Numbered from the stretch's first letter, positions 1-9,468 are shown. The stretch is DNA of 9,514 nucleotides from Micromonosporaceae bacterium (GCA_019689695.1 JADGHA010000136.1:1-9514), one strand, 5' to 3'. Notes: generated by a model from the letters alone, not told the origin. Program-made: numbers and translations.

Positions 1-833
1 GACTCGACCGTGCCGAGCAGCGCCCCGGCGTGCGCCCGCGCGGCCCGCGCCGCCGCCTGGGTCAGCGAGGAGAGGTGGTACGGCAGGCGGACCAGCTGCA
101 CCGCGTCGATGACCGCCGGGTGGGCGGCGAGGTAGCCCAGCCGGCCGCCGGCGAACCCGAACGCCTTGCTCATCGTCCGGGTCACCACCAGGCGCGGATG
201 GTCCGGCAGCAGGGTCAGCGCGCTGGGTGTGCCCGGGCGGGCGAACTCGGCGTACGCCTCGTCCACCACCACCATCCCCGGCGCCACGTCGAGCACCGCC
301 CGCACCACGTCCAGGCCCAGCGCGGTGCCGGTCGGGTTGTTGGGCGAGCAGAGGAAGACCACGTCCGGCCGGTGCCGCTGCACCTGCTCGGCCGCGTGCT
401 CAGCACGGAGGGCGAAGTCGCCGGCCCGCTGGCCGTCCACCCACCGCGTGCCGGTGCCCAGGGCGAGCAGCGGATGCATCGAGTACGACGGGGTGAAGCC
501 CAGTGCCGTGCGGCCGGGACCACCGAACACCTGCAGCAGCTGCTGCTGGATCTCGTTGGACCCGTTGGCCGCCCACACCTGTTCGGTGGTCAGGCCGTGG
601 CCGAGGTACGCGGCCAGGTCGGCGCGCAGTGCGACCGCGTCCCGGTCCGGGTAGCGGTTCAGCGTGGCCAGCTCGGCGCCAATCGCCTTGGCCATCGCGT
701 CCACCACGACTTCCGGCACCGGGTACGAGTTCTCGTTGGTGTTCAGCCGCACCGGCACCTGCAGCTGGGGCGCGCCGTACGGGCGCCGGCCCCGCAGCTC
801 GTCCCGCAGCGGCAGGTCGTCCAGTGTCGTCAC
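1..833 (-). CDS. hisC: Histidinol-phosphate aminotransferase HisC (3' end outside window)
   Basis: This is a PLP-dependent class I/II aminotransferase that converts imidazole-acetol phosphate to histidinol phosphate, using glutamate, in cytosolic histidine synthesis. The window holds 277 codons from the start; roughly the last 80 residues of a normal ~355-residue HisC lie beyond the left edge. Visible hallmarks are the N-terminal RLNTNENSYP segment (residues 29-38), NRYPDRDA (59-66), SPNNPTG (163-169), DEAYAEF with the cofactor-binding Asp191, and TMSKAFGFAGGRLG (220-233) with the Schiff-base Lys223 and phosphate-binding Arg231. The GTG start at 833 overlaps the hisD stop in a GTGA motif, so the two are almost certainly translationally coupled in one operon; no separate ribosome-binding site is needed. 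The SKAFGFAGGR block and the position after hisD favour HisC over other aminotransferases of the fold. Confidence 0.96.
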   Translation of the reverse strand, partial: MTTLDDLPLRDELRGRRPYGAPQLQVPVRLNTNENSYPVPEVVVDAMAKAIGAELATLNRYPDRDAVALRADLAAYLGHGLTTEQVWAANGSNEIQQQLLQVFGGPGRTALGFTPSYSMHPLLALGTGTRWVDGQRAGDFALRAEHAAEQVQRHRPDVVFLCSPNNPTGTALGLDVVRAVLDVAPGMVVVDEAYAEFARPGTPSALTLLPDHPRLVVTRTMSKAFGFAGGRLGYLAAHPAVIDAVQLVRLPYHLSSLTQAAARAARAHAGALLGTVE

Positions 834-2146
834 GCTGGGCCAATCTGGTCGGCGGAGCCGGCACGGAACCTCGCGGTGACCGCCTGCCCGTGCGCGGGCA
901 GGTCCTCCACATTGGCCAGAGTCACCACGTGGCCGGCCACGTCGCGCAGCGCCGCCTCGTCGTACTCGACGATGTGGATGCCGCGCAGGAACGACTGCAC
1001 GGACAGGCCGGACGAGTGCCGGGCGCAGCCGCCGGTGGGCAGCACGTGGTTGGAGCCGGCGCAGTAGTCGCCCAGCGAGACCGGCGCGTACGGCCCGACG
1101 AAGACCGCGCCGGCGTTGCGCACCCGCAGCGCCAGCTCCCGCGCGTTCCGGGTCTGGATCTCCAGGTGTTCGGCCGCGTACGCGTCGACCACCCGCAGCC
1201 CGGCCGCCAGGTCATCGACGAGCACCGCGCCCGACTGCTCGCCGGTCAGTGCCTTGGTGATCCGCTCGGCGTGCTTGGTCGCCGCGACCTGGCGTACCAG
1301 CTCCTGGTCCACCGCGTCGGCCAGCGCGACCGACGGGGTGACCAGGACGCTGGCCGCCATCGGGTCGTGTTCGGCCTGGCTGATCAGGTCGGCGGCGACG
1401 TGCACCGGGTCGGCGGTGTCGTCGGCGAGGATGGCGATCTCGGTCGGCCCGGCCTCGGCGTCGATGCCGACCACGCCGCGCAGCAGCCGCTTCGCCGCGG
1501 TCACCCAGATGTTGCCCGGCCCGGTGATCATGTCGACCGGTGGGCACTCCGCCACCCCGTACCCGAGCATGGCGATCGCCTGGGCACCGCCCACGGCGTA
1601 CACCTCGTCGACGCCGAGCAGCGCACACGCCGCCAGCACCCGGGCGTCCGGCAGGCCCGTCTCCTTCTGCGGCGGACTGGCCACGGCGAGCGAGCCGACG
1701 CCGGCGACCTGCGCCGGCACCACGTTCATCACCACGGTCGACGGGTACATGGCCAGGCCACCGGGCACGTACAGCCCGACCCGGCCCACCGGCACCCACC
1801 GCTCGGTGACCGTGCCCCCGGGCACGACCTGTGTCGTGACGTCCGTACGGCGCTGGTCGGCGTGCACCCGCCGGGCGCGGGTGATGCATTCGGTGAGCGC
1901 GGCCCGCACGTCCTCGTCCAGGCCGTCGGCGGCCGCGGCGATCCGGTCCGGCGGCACCCGCAGCGCCTCCAGGCGTACCCCGTCGAACCGCTCCGTGGCC
2001 TCCCGTACCGCTGCCGAACCATGCTCCCGGACCGCCTCCACCACCGGACGGATCTGCTCCATTGCGGCCCCGACGTCCAGCCGCGCCCGAGGTAGCAGAT
2101 CACGCGGATCACGGGCGTTGCCGCGCAGGTCGATCCGGGTCAGCAC
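830..2146 (-). CDS. hisD: Histidinol dehydrogenase HisD
   Basis: A zinc-dependent, NAD-linked enzyme that performs the last two oxidations of histidine synthesis (histidinol to histidinal to histidine) in the cytosol. The protein is 438 residues, normal for the family. Visible motifs are the glycine-rich GLYVPGG (124-130), GPGNIWVTAAKR (209-220), the zinc ligands Gln257 and His260 in SQAEHDP, the catalytic pair Glu326-His327 in AAEHLEI, Asp360 in LGDYCAGSNHVLPTGG, and His419 near the C-terminus. The set is complete, so the enzyme should be active. The chosen GTG start gives MLTRIDLRG, a typical HisD N-terminus. No Shine-Dalgarno sequence precedes it, but a TAGACT hexamer lies 7 nt upstream, suggesting a leaderless mRNA. 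It is the first gene of the his operon here and is followed by hisC with a 4-bp overlap. Confidence 0.97.
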   Translation of the reverse strand: MLTRIDLRGNARDPRDLLPRARLDVGAAMEQIRPVVEAVREHGSAAVREATERFDGVRLEALRVPPDRIAAAADGLDEDVRAALTECITRARRVHADQRRTDVTTQVVPGGTVTERWVPVGRVGLYVPGGLAMYPSTVVMNVVPAQVAGVGSLAVASPPQKETGLPDARVLAACALLGVDEVYAVGGAQAIAMLGYGVAECPPVDMITGPGNIWVTAAKRLLRGVVGIDAEAGPTEIAILADDTADPVHVAADLISQAEHDPMAASVLVTPSVALADAVDQELVRQVAATKHAERITKALTGEQSGAVLVDDLAAGLRVVDAYAAEHLEIQTRNARELALRVRNAGAVFVGPYAPVSLGDYCAGSNHVLPTGGCARHSSGLSVQSFLRGIHIVEYDEAALRDVAGHVVTLANVEDLPAHGQAVTARFRAGSADQIGPA

Positions 2147-2153
2147 ACCGGTG

Positions 2154-2159
2154 AGTCTA
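2154..2159 (-). promoter_or_regulatory. Candidate -10 hexamer for hisD (leaderless)
   Basis: On the minus strand TAGACT fits the actinobacterial TANNNT -10 consensus and is followed by 7 nt before the hisD GTG. Transcription would therefore begin at or one base before the start codon. This agrees with the lack of a ribosome-binding site. No convincing -35 element is visible 16-19 bp further upstream. Confidence 0.55.
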
Positions 2160-2165
2160 TCCAGT

Positions 2166-2171
2166 TAGTCT
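2166..2171 (+). promoter_or_regulatory. Candidate -10 hexamer for the LON-domain gene (leaderless)
   Basis: TAGTCT on the plus strand fits TANNNT and is separated by exactly 6 nt from the ATG at 2178, the spacing expected if the A of ATG is +1. There is no purine-rich ribosome-binding site between them. Its -35 region would fall on the hisD start codon, where no TTGAC-like sequence is seen, so the promoter would be -10 driven or activator dependent. Confidence 0.55.
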
Positions 2172-2177
2172 CAGCCG

Positions 2178-2894
2178 ATGACCGCGCGGCTGCCGCTGTT
2201 CCCACTGGGAACCGTGCTGTTTCCCGGGCTGGTGCTCCCCCTGCACGTCTTCGAGCCCCGCTACCGCGAGCTGGTCCGCCACCTGCTGGGCCTGCCTGCC
2301 GGGCACGCCCGCGAATTCGGCGTGGTGGCCATCCAGCGGGGCTGGGAGGTCAGTGCCGAGCCGGCGGCGGACCCGGCCGCGCCGGCGGCCAGTGCCGCGC
2401 TGACCCTGCACGAGGTGGGGTGCACGGCGGAGGTGCGCCAGGTGACCGAACTGCCGGACGGCCGGTACGACCTGGTGACGGTCGGGCGGCGGCGGTTCCG
2501 GGTGGCGCGGGTGGACCCGACGGCCGCGCCGTACCTGGTCGCCGACGTGGAGTGGCTGCCCGAGCCGCCCGGCCAGGAGGACGTGGCCGACCTGCTGGCG
2601 CCGCGGGTGCTCGCCGCCTTCCGGCAGTACCTCGGCCTGCTCGGTGCCGGCGGCGCGGGTGAGCAGGCGGCGGGCGAGCAGCTCCCGGAGGGCGCGACCG
2701 TGCTCTCCCACCTGGTGGCGGCGACCGCCGCCCTCACCGTGGCGGACCGGCAGCAGCTGCTCGCCGCGCCGGACACCGCCACCCGGCTGCGTATCGAACT
2801 GCGCCTGCTCGCCCGGGAGACGGCGCTGCTGCGTCAGGTGCGGGCGGTGCCGGTACCGCTGTCCGAGCTGGCCGTGCCGCCCAGCTCCAACTGA
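2178..2894 (+). CDS. Stand-alone LON substrate-binding domain protein (COG2802-like)
   Basis: The 238-residue protein opens with LPLFPLGTVLFPGLVLPLHV (5-24) followed by FEPRYRELV, the signature start of the Lon N-terminal (LAN/PUA-like) domain. It has no AAA+ ATPase and no Ser-Lys protease domain, so it is not Lon itself. A beta-rich domain runs to about residue 130 (GRYDLVTVGRRRFRV near 95-109), followed by a helical C-terminal part (about 135-230). The domain binds unfolded substrates in Lon; the job of the free-standing bacterial form is unknown and may be as an adaptor or chaperone. The start is firm: an in-frame TAG at 2166 excludes earlier starts. It is divergent from hisD and overlaps the tail of the converging membrane-protein gene by 61 bp. 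Confident on family, not on function. Confidence 0.9.
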   Translation: MTARLPLFPLGTVLFPGLVLPLHVFEPRYRELVRHLLGLPAGHAREFGVVAIQRGWEVSAEPAADPAAPAASAALTLHEVGCTAEVRQVTELPDGRYDLVTVGRRRFRVARVDPTAAPYLVADVEWLPEPPGQEDVADLLAPRVLAAFRQYLGLLGAGGAGEQAAGEQLPEGATVLSHLVAATAALTVADRQQLLAAPDTATRLRIELRLLARETALLRQVRAVPVPLSELAVPPSSN

Positions 2895-3628
2895 TCGCGC
2901 CCGCCCGGGGGCGCGGGCGCCGGGCCCGGCCCGGCCGCCGACTGGCCCGGCCCGGCCGCCGACTGGTCCGGCCCGGCCGCCGACTGGCCCGGCGGCGCCG
3001 TCGCCTGGTCCAGCCCGGCCGGCCCTTGGTCCGGCCCGGGCGGCCCTTGGTCCGGCCCGGGCGGCCGCGGCTCCGCCGCGTCCCCGCCACCCAGCGAGGG
3101 GTAGCGGGACCATGCGGCCAGCATGGTGTATCCAACGGCGGCCGCGATGGCCGGCATCAGCAGGTCACCCTTCACCCGCGGGATGAACCCGAACCACCAG
3201 CCCAGCTCCTTGGCCCGCAGCTGCGGCGGGCGGTCCAGCTCGGTGCCGGCGGCGGCGTCCCGTACCCGGTGCCGGTACGCGGACAGGCCGATGCGGTGCC
3301 CGATCCACCAGGCCAGCACGCCGGCGCCGACCGCGCCGACGGTCAACGCGACGAGCGCGGCCGGGCCGCGGTGACGACGGAGCGCGAACCACACCACGAC
3401 CGCGGCCAGCACGCCGAAGGCCGCGCCGAGCAGGATGAACCAGCCGTCCGCGGCGAAAAACTCCTCCGGCTGCTCCTCGGCCGGCACCACGCCGCCCGGC
3501 ACCACCTGCACGCGCACCTTCGGCGCGAGCACCGCCCACAGCCACCCGAGCGGAGCGCCCAGCACGGCCACGGCCACCGCGACGGCGACCAACAGCGCCG
3601 CCGTTCTCGACCACCTCGGCGTACTCAC
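2834..3628 (-). CDS. Four-helix membrane protein with repetitive Pro/Gly/Gln tail (DUF2567-like)
   Basis: The 264-residue protein has four hydrophobic segments at about residues 9-35, 63-83, 89-110 and 155-173. Between the first two lies a likely extracytoplasmic loop rich in Pro and Glu (PGGVVPAEEQPEEFF), and between the last two a loop containing an HRIGLSAYRHRVRD stretch. From about residue 181 to the end the protein is low-complexity Pro/Gly/Ala/Gln/Asp made of 7-residue units. The general plan resembles small actinobacterial membrane proteins grouped as DUF2567, an assignment from memory; the function is unknown. The GTG start at 3628 is supported by AGGA seven bases upstream. Its last 61 bp are antisense to the end of the LON-domain gene. 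The upstream terminator argues for its own promoter or for readthrough control. Confidence 0.8.
   Translation of the reverse strand: MSTPRWSRTAALLVAVAVAVAVLGAPLGWLWAVLAPKVRVQVVPGGVVPAEEQPEEFFAADGWFILLGAAFGVLAAVVVWFALRRHRGPAALVALTVGAVGAGVLAWWIGHRIGLSAYRHRVRDAAAGTELDRPPQLRAKELGWWFGFIPRVKGDLLMPAIAAAVGYTMLAAWSRYPSLGGGDAAEPRPPGPDQGPPGPDQGPAGLDQATAPPGQSAAGPDQSAAGPGQSAAGPGPAPAPPGGRDQLELGGTASSDSGTGTART
2897..2920 (+). terminator. Possible GC hairpin after the LON-domain gene
   Basis: Immediately after the TGA, GCGCCCGC (2897-2904) and GCGGGCGC (2913-2920) form an 8-bp perfect stem with an 8-nt loop. No T-run follows, so it is at best a U-less actinobacterial-type terminator or an mRNA 3'-end stabiliser. 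The same bases encode the Pro-rich tail of the opposite-strand gene, which could explain the symmetry by composition alone. Confidence 0.3.
2923..3070 (-). repeat. In-frame 21-bp tandem repeats (coding minisatellite)
   Basis: On the plus strand the 21-bp unit starting GACTGG(C/T)CCGG occurs at 2940-2960 and 2961-2981, with a truncated third copy from 2982 and a partial copy at 2923-2939. A second, related 21-bp unit starting GGCCCTTGG is present in two exact copies at 3021-3041 and 3042-3062. All units are in frame with the minus-strand membrane protein and encode 7-residue blocks such as AAGPDQS, AAGPGQS and GPDQGPP. Two repeat families in one tail suggest two rounds of duplication by slippage. 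Confidence 0.9.
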
Positions 3629-3635
3629 TCGGCGA

Positions 3636-3639
3636 TCCT
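3636..3639 (-). promoter_or_regulatory. Ribosome-binding site of the membrane-protein gene
   Basis: AGGA on the minus strand is followed by 7 nt (TCGCCGA) and then the GTG at 3628. It is the only purine-rich match near a start in this frame and fixes the choice of GTG. Confidence 0.6.
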
Positions 3640-3660
3640 GCCAGGAGGCGCTGAGGGATC

Positions 3661-3681
3661 AAAACGCGGGGACACCCCGCG
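3661..3681 (-). terminator. Intrinsic terminator after the lrp-type gene
   Basis: Read on the minus strand, CGCGGGG, a TGT loop and CCCCGCG form a 7-bp all-GC stem directly followed by TTTT. This is the clearest intrinsic terminator in the window. It lies about 94 bp after the stop of the Lrp/AsnC gene and only 33 bp before the start of the membrane-protein gene, so it could also serve as an attenuator for the latter. Confidence 0.75.
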
Positions 3682-3737
3682 CGAGCCGCCACGCGACACG
3701 GCTCGGGGCGGTCGCCTCGCGAAAGGCCGCGGCGAGG
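3682..3737 (-). other. Two further hairpins preceding the terminator
   Basis: CGAGCCG (3682-3688) and CGGCTCG (3699-3705) are a perfect 7-bp inverted repeat with a 10-nt loop. CCTCGC (3715-3720) and GCGAGG (3732-3737) are a perfect 6-bp inverted repeat with an 11-nt loop. Together with the adjoining terminator they put three stems in series in 77 bp of non-coding DNA between two minus-strand genes. Confidence 0.6.
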
Positions 3738-3774
3738 ACACCGGCCACCATGCCGCCAAGGTCAACCCGCCGGG

Positions 3775-4230
3775 TCAGGGGAGCGGGCCGAGCACCTTGT
3801 TGCTGGTGTGCTGGTAGATCACCGAGCTGCGGAAGCCGACGATCTCGCGGCGTTGGCTGAACCGGTCCATCAGGAACGCGTGCAGGCGATCGATGTCCTG
3901 CACCGCCACGTGGACGAGGAAGTCGTCGCCGCCGGCCACCACGAACACCGACAGCACCTCGGGCAGCCCGGCCACGTACGCCTTGAAGTCCTCGATGACC
4001 GCCCGCGACAGCGGCCGCACCTGCACCGCGAGCAGCGCCTGCACCTTGCGGTTCAGCGCGGCCAGGTCCACCGAGGCGTGGTAGCCGGTGATGACCCCGC
4101 GCTGCCGCAGGGCGCGCACCCGCTCCAGACAGGTCGACGGCGCGATGCCGAGCTTCGCGGCCAGCTCGCGGTTGGTCTGCCTGGCGTCGGTCTGCAGCTC
4201 GCGGACGATGGCCGCGTCCAGCTTGTCCAC
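3775..4230 (-). CDS. Lrp/AsnC family transcriptional regulator
   Basis: The protein has 151 residues, normal for the family. An N-terminal winged helix-turn-helix covers about residues 2-50 (LDAAIVRELQTDARQTNREL, with the recognition helix at STCLERVRALRQ, 32-43). A ligand-sensing RAM domain covers about 65-140, with the typical glycine turn AGGDDFLVHV (99-108). Such proteins assemble as dimers or octamers and usually respond to an amino acid; the effector cannot be read from sequence. The GTG start gives MDKLDAAIVREL, the expected N-terminus. No strong ribosome-binding site precedes it, but TAGCAT lies 9 nt upstream, suggesting a very short leader. It is a single-gene unit ending in an intrinsic terminator, so its target is not obvious from the context; histidine genes or its own promoter are guesses. 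Confidence 0.93.
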   Translation of the reverse strand: MDKLDAAIVRELQTDARQTNRELAAKLGIAPSTCLERVRALRQRGVITGYHASVDLAALNRKVQALLAVQVRPLSRAVIEDFKAYVAGLPEVLSVFVVAGGDDFLVHVAVQDIDRLHAFLMDRFSQRREIVGFRSSVIYQHTSNKVLGPLP

Positions 4231-4239
4231 GGTCCGATC

Positions 4240-4245
4240 ATGCTA
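4240..4245 (-). promoter_or_regulatory. Candidate -10 hexamer for the Lrp/AsnC gene
   Basis: TAGCAT on the minus strand fits TANNNT and ends 9 nt before the GTG at 4230, predicting a leader of about three bases. There is no clear -35 box. Confidence 0.4.
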
Positions 4246-4366
4246 GAGCCCCTGGCCCGCCCGCACGGCCCCCCGCACCATCAGCTGCGCGACCGGTGGA
4301 TGATCTAGCGGGCGGCTGTGACAAGGGCTTTGTGGACTGACGGCCGGAGGAGATACCACGGCTGCC

Positions 4367-4383
4367 CGACCCGATGGGTGTCG
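4367..4383 (-). terminator. Weak hairpin downstream of dnaE
   Basis: CGACCC (4367-4372) can pair with GGGT-g-TCG (4376-4383) with one bulged base and a 3-nt loop, 11 bp after the dnaE stop codon. No T-run follows on the minus strand. It is the only fold I see in the 163 bp between dnaE and the regulator gene and may or may not end transcription. The rest of that gap (4231-4366) shows only the regulator's promoter region. Confidence 0.25.
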
Positions 4384-4393
4384 TCAGCGGTGC

Positions 4394-7921
<3,528 letters not shown>

Positions 7922-7923
7922 TG

Positions 7924-7936
7924 TCACCTCTCCCCT
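7924..7936 (-). promoter_or_regulatory. Ribosome-binding site deciding the dnaE start
   Basis: The minus strand reads GGGGAGAGGTGA, with GAGGTGA a 7-base match to the 16S anti-Shine-Dalgarno sequence. GAGG ends 5 nt before the GTG at 7921, whereas the GTG at 7927 lies inside it. The downstream GTG is therefore preferred. Confidence 0.7.
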
Positions 7937-7951
7937 AGTGGCGTGCAGCCG

Positions 7952-7957
7952 AGCCTA
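7952..7957 (-). promoter_or_regulatory. Candidate -10 hexamer for dnaE
   Basis: TAGGCT on the minus strand fits TANNNT and would start transcription near 7945, leaving a leader of about 24 nt that contains the ribosome-binding site. The 112-bp gap to the preceding gene allows a separate promoter. No strong -35 is seen. Confidence 0.45.
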
Positions 7958-8017
7958 GTCCGAAGGTCCGACATCCTCCCGCGTGACACGGCACGGCCGT
8001 CGAAGATCACCCGCCCA

Positions 8018-8032
8018 CGTCCGAAGTGGACG
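8018..8032 (-). terminator. Short hairpin after the ParA-like gene
   Basis: CGTCC (8018-8022) and GGACG (8028-8032) form a 5-bp stem with a 5-nt loop starting one base after the stop codon. There is no T-run, so termination is uncertain. Confidence 0.25.
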
Positions 8033-8033
8033 G

Positions 8034-9278
8034 TCAGCGGGCGAACGGCTCCAGCATCAGCGCGGCCGCCGACAGCCAGGCCTTCTTCGTCGCCGGCTGC
8101 AGCAGCTCGTACTCGATGGACGAGCCGGCCTCCAGGGTCGGGTCGTACGGCACGACGGCGACCGCCCTGGTCCGGGCGCCGAAGTGGCTGGCCAGGTCGT
8201 CCAGCAGCGGGGACGGGTTGGGGGTGGGGCAGGACAGCAGGGTGACCGCGTTCGCCACCAGGTGCCCGAGCCCGATCTCCTCCAGCAGGTCCAGCATCCA
8301 GTCCGCGCTGAACGCCGCGTCCTCGCGCGGCACGGTGGTCAGCACCAGCTGGTCGGCGACCTGCAGCACGGTCTGCCAGTTCGGGCTCTCCACGTTGTTG
8401 CCGGTGTCGACGCAGATCACCTCGTGGGTGCGGCGCAGCAGCTCCAGCACCCGGCGCACGGTGAACTGGTCCAGCCGCTGGGCGAAGCGCGGATTCTCCT
8501 CGCCGGCCAGCACGTCGTACGAGCCGTCGGAGGCGTGCCGCAGGTACTGGTCGAGCTGCTCGGCCAGGTACGGGCCGTGGTAGGACTCCACCTCGGCGAG
8601 GTCGGCGACCAGGTGGCGGATGGTCCGGGCGTGCCGGGCGCTGCCCGCGCGCAGGCCGAGCGTGCCGCGCAGTTCGTTGTCGTCCCAGGCGAGCACCCCG
8701 CGGCCGCGCACGCTGCCCACCGTCGCCGCGGCGAGCACGGTCGCGGTGGTCTTGTGCACGCCGCCCTTCGGGTTGGCGAACGCCAGCACCCGCGGCTGGC
8801 CGATGTCCCGCCGCAGCACCTCCACGTCGCGGTCCACCTCGGCACCGTTGTGCGGCTGCCGCCACTCGATCGCCGGCGGGTACGGCGGCTGGGGATAGGG
8901 CGACTGCGGCGGGTAGCCCGCACCGCGGCCGTACGCGGCCCGCTCGTAGTCCGCCGGACCGTAGCCGTTGGGCCCCGGACCGGCCGGTGGGTAGTCAGGG
9001 GGGCCGTAGTCGGGTGGTCCGGGGTACCGCTGGTCGTAGTCCTGCCTGCCGTAACCCGGCCGGCCGTACTCCGGCGGCGCGAGCTCGGGTCGCTCGTAGT
9101 CCGGAGGCGGCAGGTAACTGGACGGGGAGTAGGTGGCCGGCGAGCGGGGAGTGATGATCTGCGTGCCGCTCACCGGCGCCTGTTCACCGGTGCGGCCGAG
9201 GAGGGCGCGGTCCAGCAGTGCACGCCATCGCGGCGCAGGCTCGGACGGCCGATCCCACCCGGTCTCGGCTCGCTCCAC
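8034..9278 (-). CDS. MinD/ParA-type ATPase with Pro/Tyr-rich N-terminal arm (EspI-like)
   Basis: 414 residues from the chosen start. Residues 1 to ~50 are mixed; ~54-135 are a disordered-looking Pro/Tyr/Gly arm with four PPxY tetrapeptides (58-61, 68-71, 88-91, 93-96). The ATPase domain follows (~155-414), with a deviant Walker A NPKGGVHKTT (169-178; signature Lys171, Lys176), an AWDDNELRGTLG loop (197-208) in the Walker A' position, and VICVDTGNN (288-295) as Walker B with Asp291. The WDDNE-RGTLG and D-GNN variants are those I associate with EspI-like ATPases of actinobacterial type VII secretion loci rather than true chromosome-partition ParA; no ParB or secretion gene is visible here. An ATG at 9311 would add 11 residues but lacks a ribosome-binding site, while GGGAGGG precedes the GTG at 9278 by 6 nt. 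Function unproven. Confidence 0.85.
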   Translation of the reverse strand: MERAETGWDRPSEPAPRWRALLDRALLGRTGEQAPVSGTQIITPRSPATYSPSSYLPPPDYERPELAPPEYGRPGYGRQDYDQRYPGPPDYGPPDYPPAGPGPNGYGPADYERAAYGRGAGYPPQSPYPQPPYPPAIEWRQPHNGAEVDRDVEVLRRDIGQPRVLAFANPKGGVHKTTATVLAAATVGSVRGRGVLAWDDNELRGTLGLRAGSARHARTIRHLVADLAEVESYHGPYLAEQLDQYLRHASDGSYDVLAGEENPRFAQRLDQFTVRRVLELLRRTHEVICVDTGNNVESPNWQTVLQVADQLVLTTVPREDAAFSADWMLDLLEEIGLGHLVANAVTLLSCPTPNPSPLLDDLASHFGARTRAVAVVPYDPTLEAGSSIEYELLQPATKKAWLSAAALMLEPFAR

Positions 9279-9284
9279 GCTCGA

Positions 9285-9291
9285 CCCTCCC
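9285..9291 (-). promoter_or_regulatory. Ribosome-binding site deciding the ATPase start
   Basis: GGGAGGG on the minus strand, 6 nt before the GTG at 9278. The longer reading from the ATG at 9311 has no such site, and a -10-like hexamer lies only 3 nt ahead of that ATG, which would leave the ATG out of the transcript. Confidence 0.6.
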
Positions 9292-9314
9292 AGCACCACT
9301 CGTCCCGCCATGAC

Positions 9315-9320
9315 AGGCTA
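9315..9320 (-). promoter_or_regulatory. Candidate proximal -10 hexamer for the ATPase gene
   Basis: TAGCCT on the minus strand predicts a start near 9308 and a leader of about 30 nt that holds the ribosome-binding site. It is part of a 9-bp sequence (CAGGCTACG on plus) repeated 48 bp further upstream. Confidence 0.4.
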
Positions 9321-9362
9321 CGAAGGAATCCCGGTCAGGACCACACCACAATCGCAATCGCC

Positions 9363-9368
9363 AGGCTA
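9363..9368 (-). promoter_or_regulatory. Candidate distal -10 hexamer for the ATPase gene
   Basis: A second TAGCCT, within the repeated CAGGCTACG (9362-9370), would give a leader of about 78 nt. Either copy could be the promoter, or the repeat may be a protein-binding site. Confidence 0.3.
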
Positions 9369-9450
9369 CGGTGTCTGGTACCCCGCCCTCAGCAGAGCAC
9401 GATACCGGGGCGTACGAACGAGCCCGTCACGCGGTTCAACCCGCGGCGGC

Positions 9451-9468
9451 GCAATCCGGTGTGATTGC
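9451..9468 (+). promoter_or_regulatory. Dyad GCAATC-N6-GATTGC upstream of the ATPase gene
   Basis: A perfect 6-bp inverted repeat (9451-9456 and 9463-9468) around a 6-bp centre, the form of a dimeric regulator's operator. The half-site GCAATC occurs again at 9354-9359. It may belong to the ATPase gene or to a gene beyond the right edge. Otherwise the 236 bp from 9279 to the end show no gene. Confidence 0.35.

Noticed and set aside
503..2095. A 530-codon plus-strand open frame antisense to hisD and hisC.
   Set aside because: Same compositional artefact; hisD and hisC show complete active sites in the minus-strand frames.
3021..3062. Tandem repeats considered as a possible CRISPR array.
   Set aside because: The units are 21 bp, contiguous without unique spacers, and in frame within a protein-coding gene.
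4346..4377. A strong ribosome-binding-like GGAGGAGAT on the plus strand, with an ATG at 4374.
   Set aside because: The ATG is about 20 bp away, too far, and the frame it opens is antisense to the dnaE 3' end with no recognisable protein. Closer GTG and ACG triplets give no plausible product.
9429..9446. GCGGTTCAACCCGCG, resembling a tRNA T-arm.
   Set aside because: The loop has six instead of seven bases and no matching acceptor, D-arm or anticodon stem is found on either strand.
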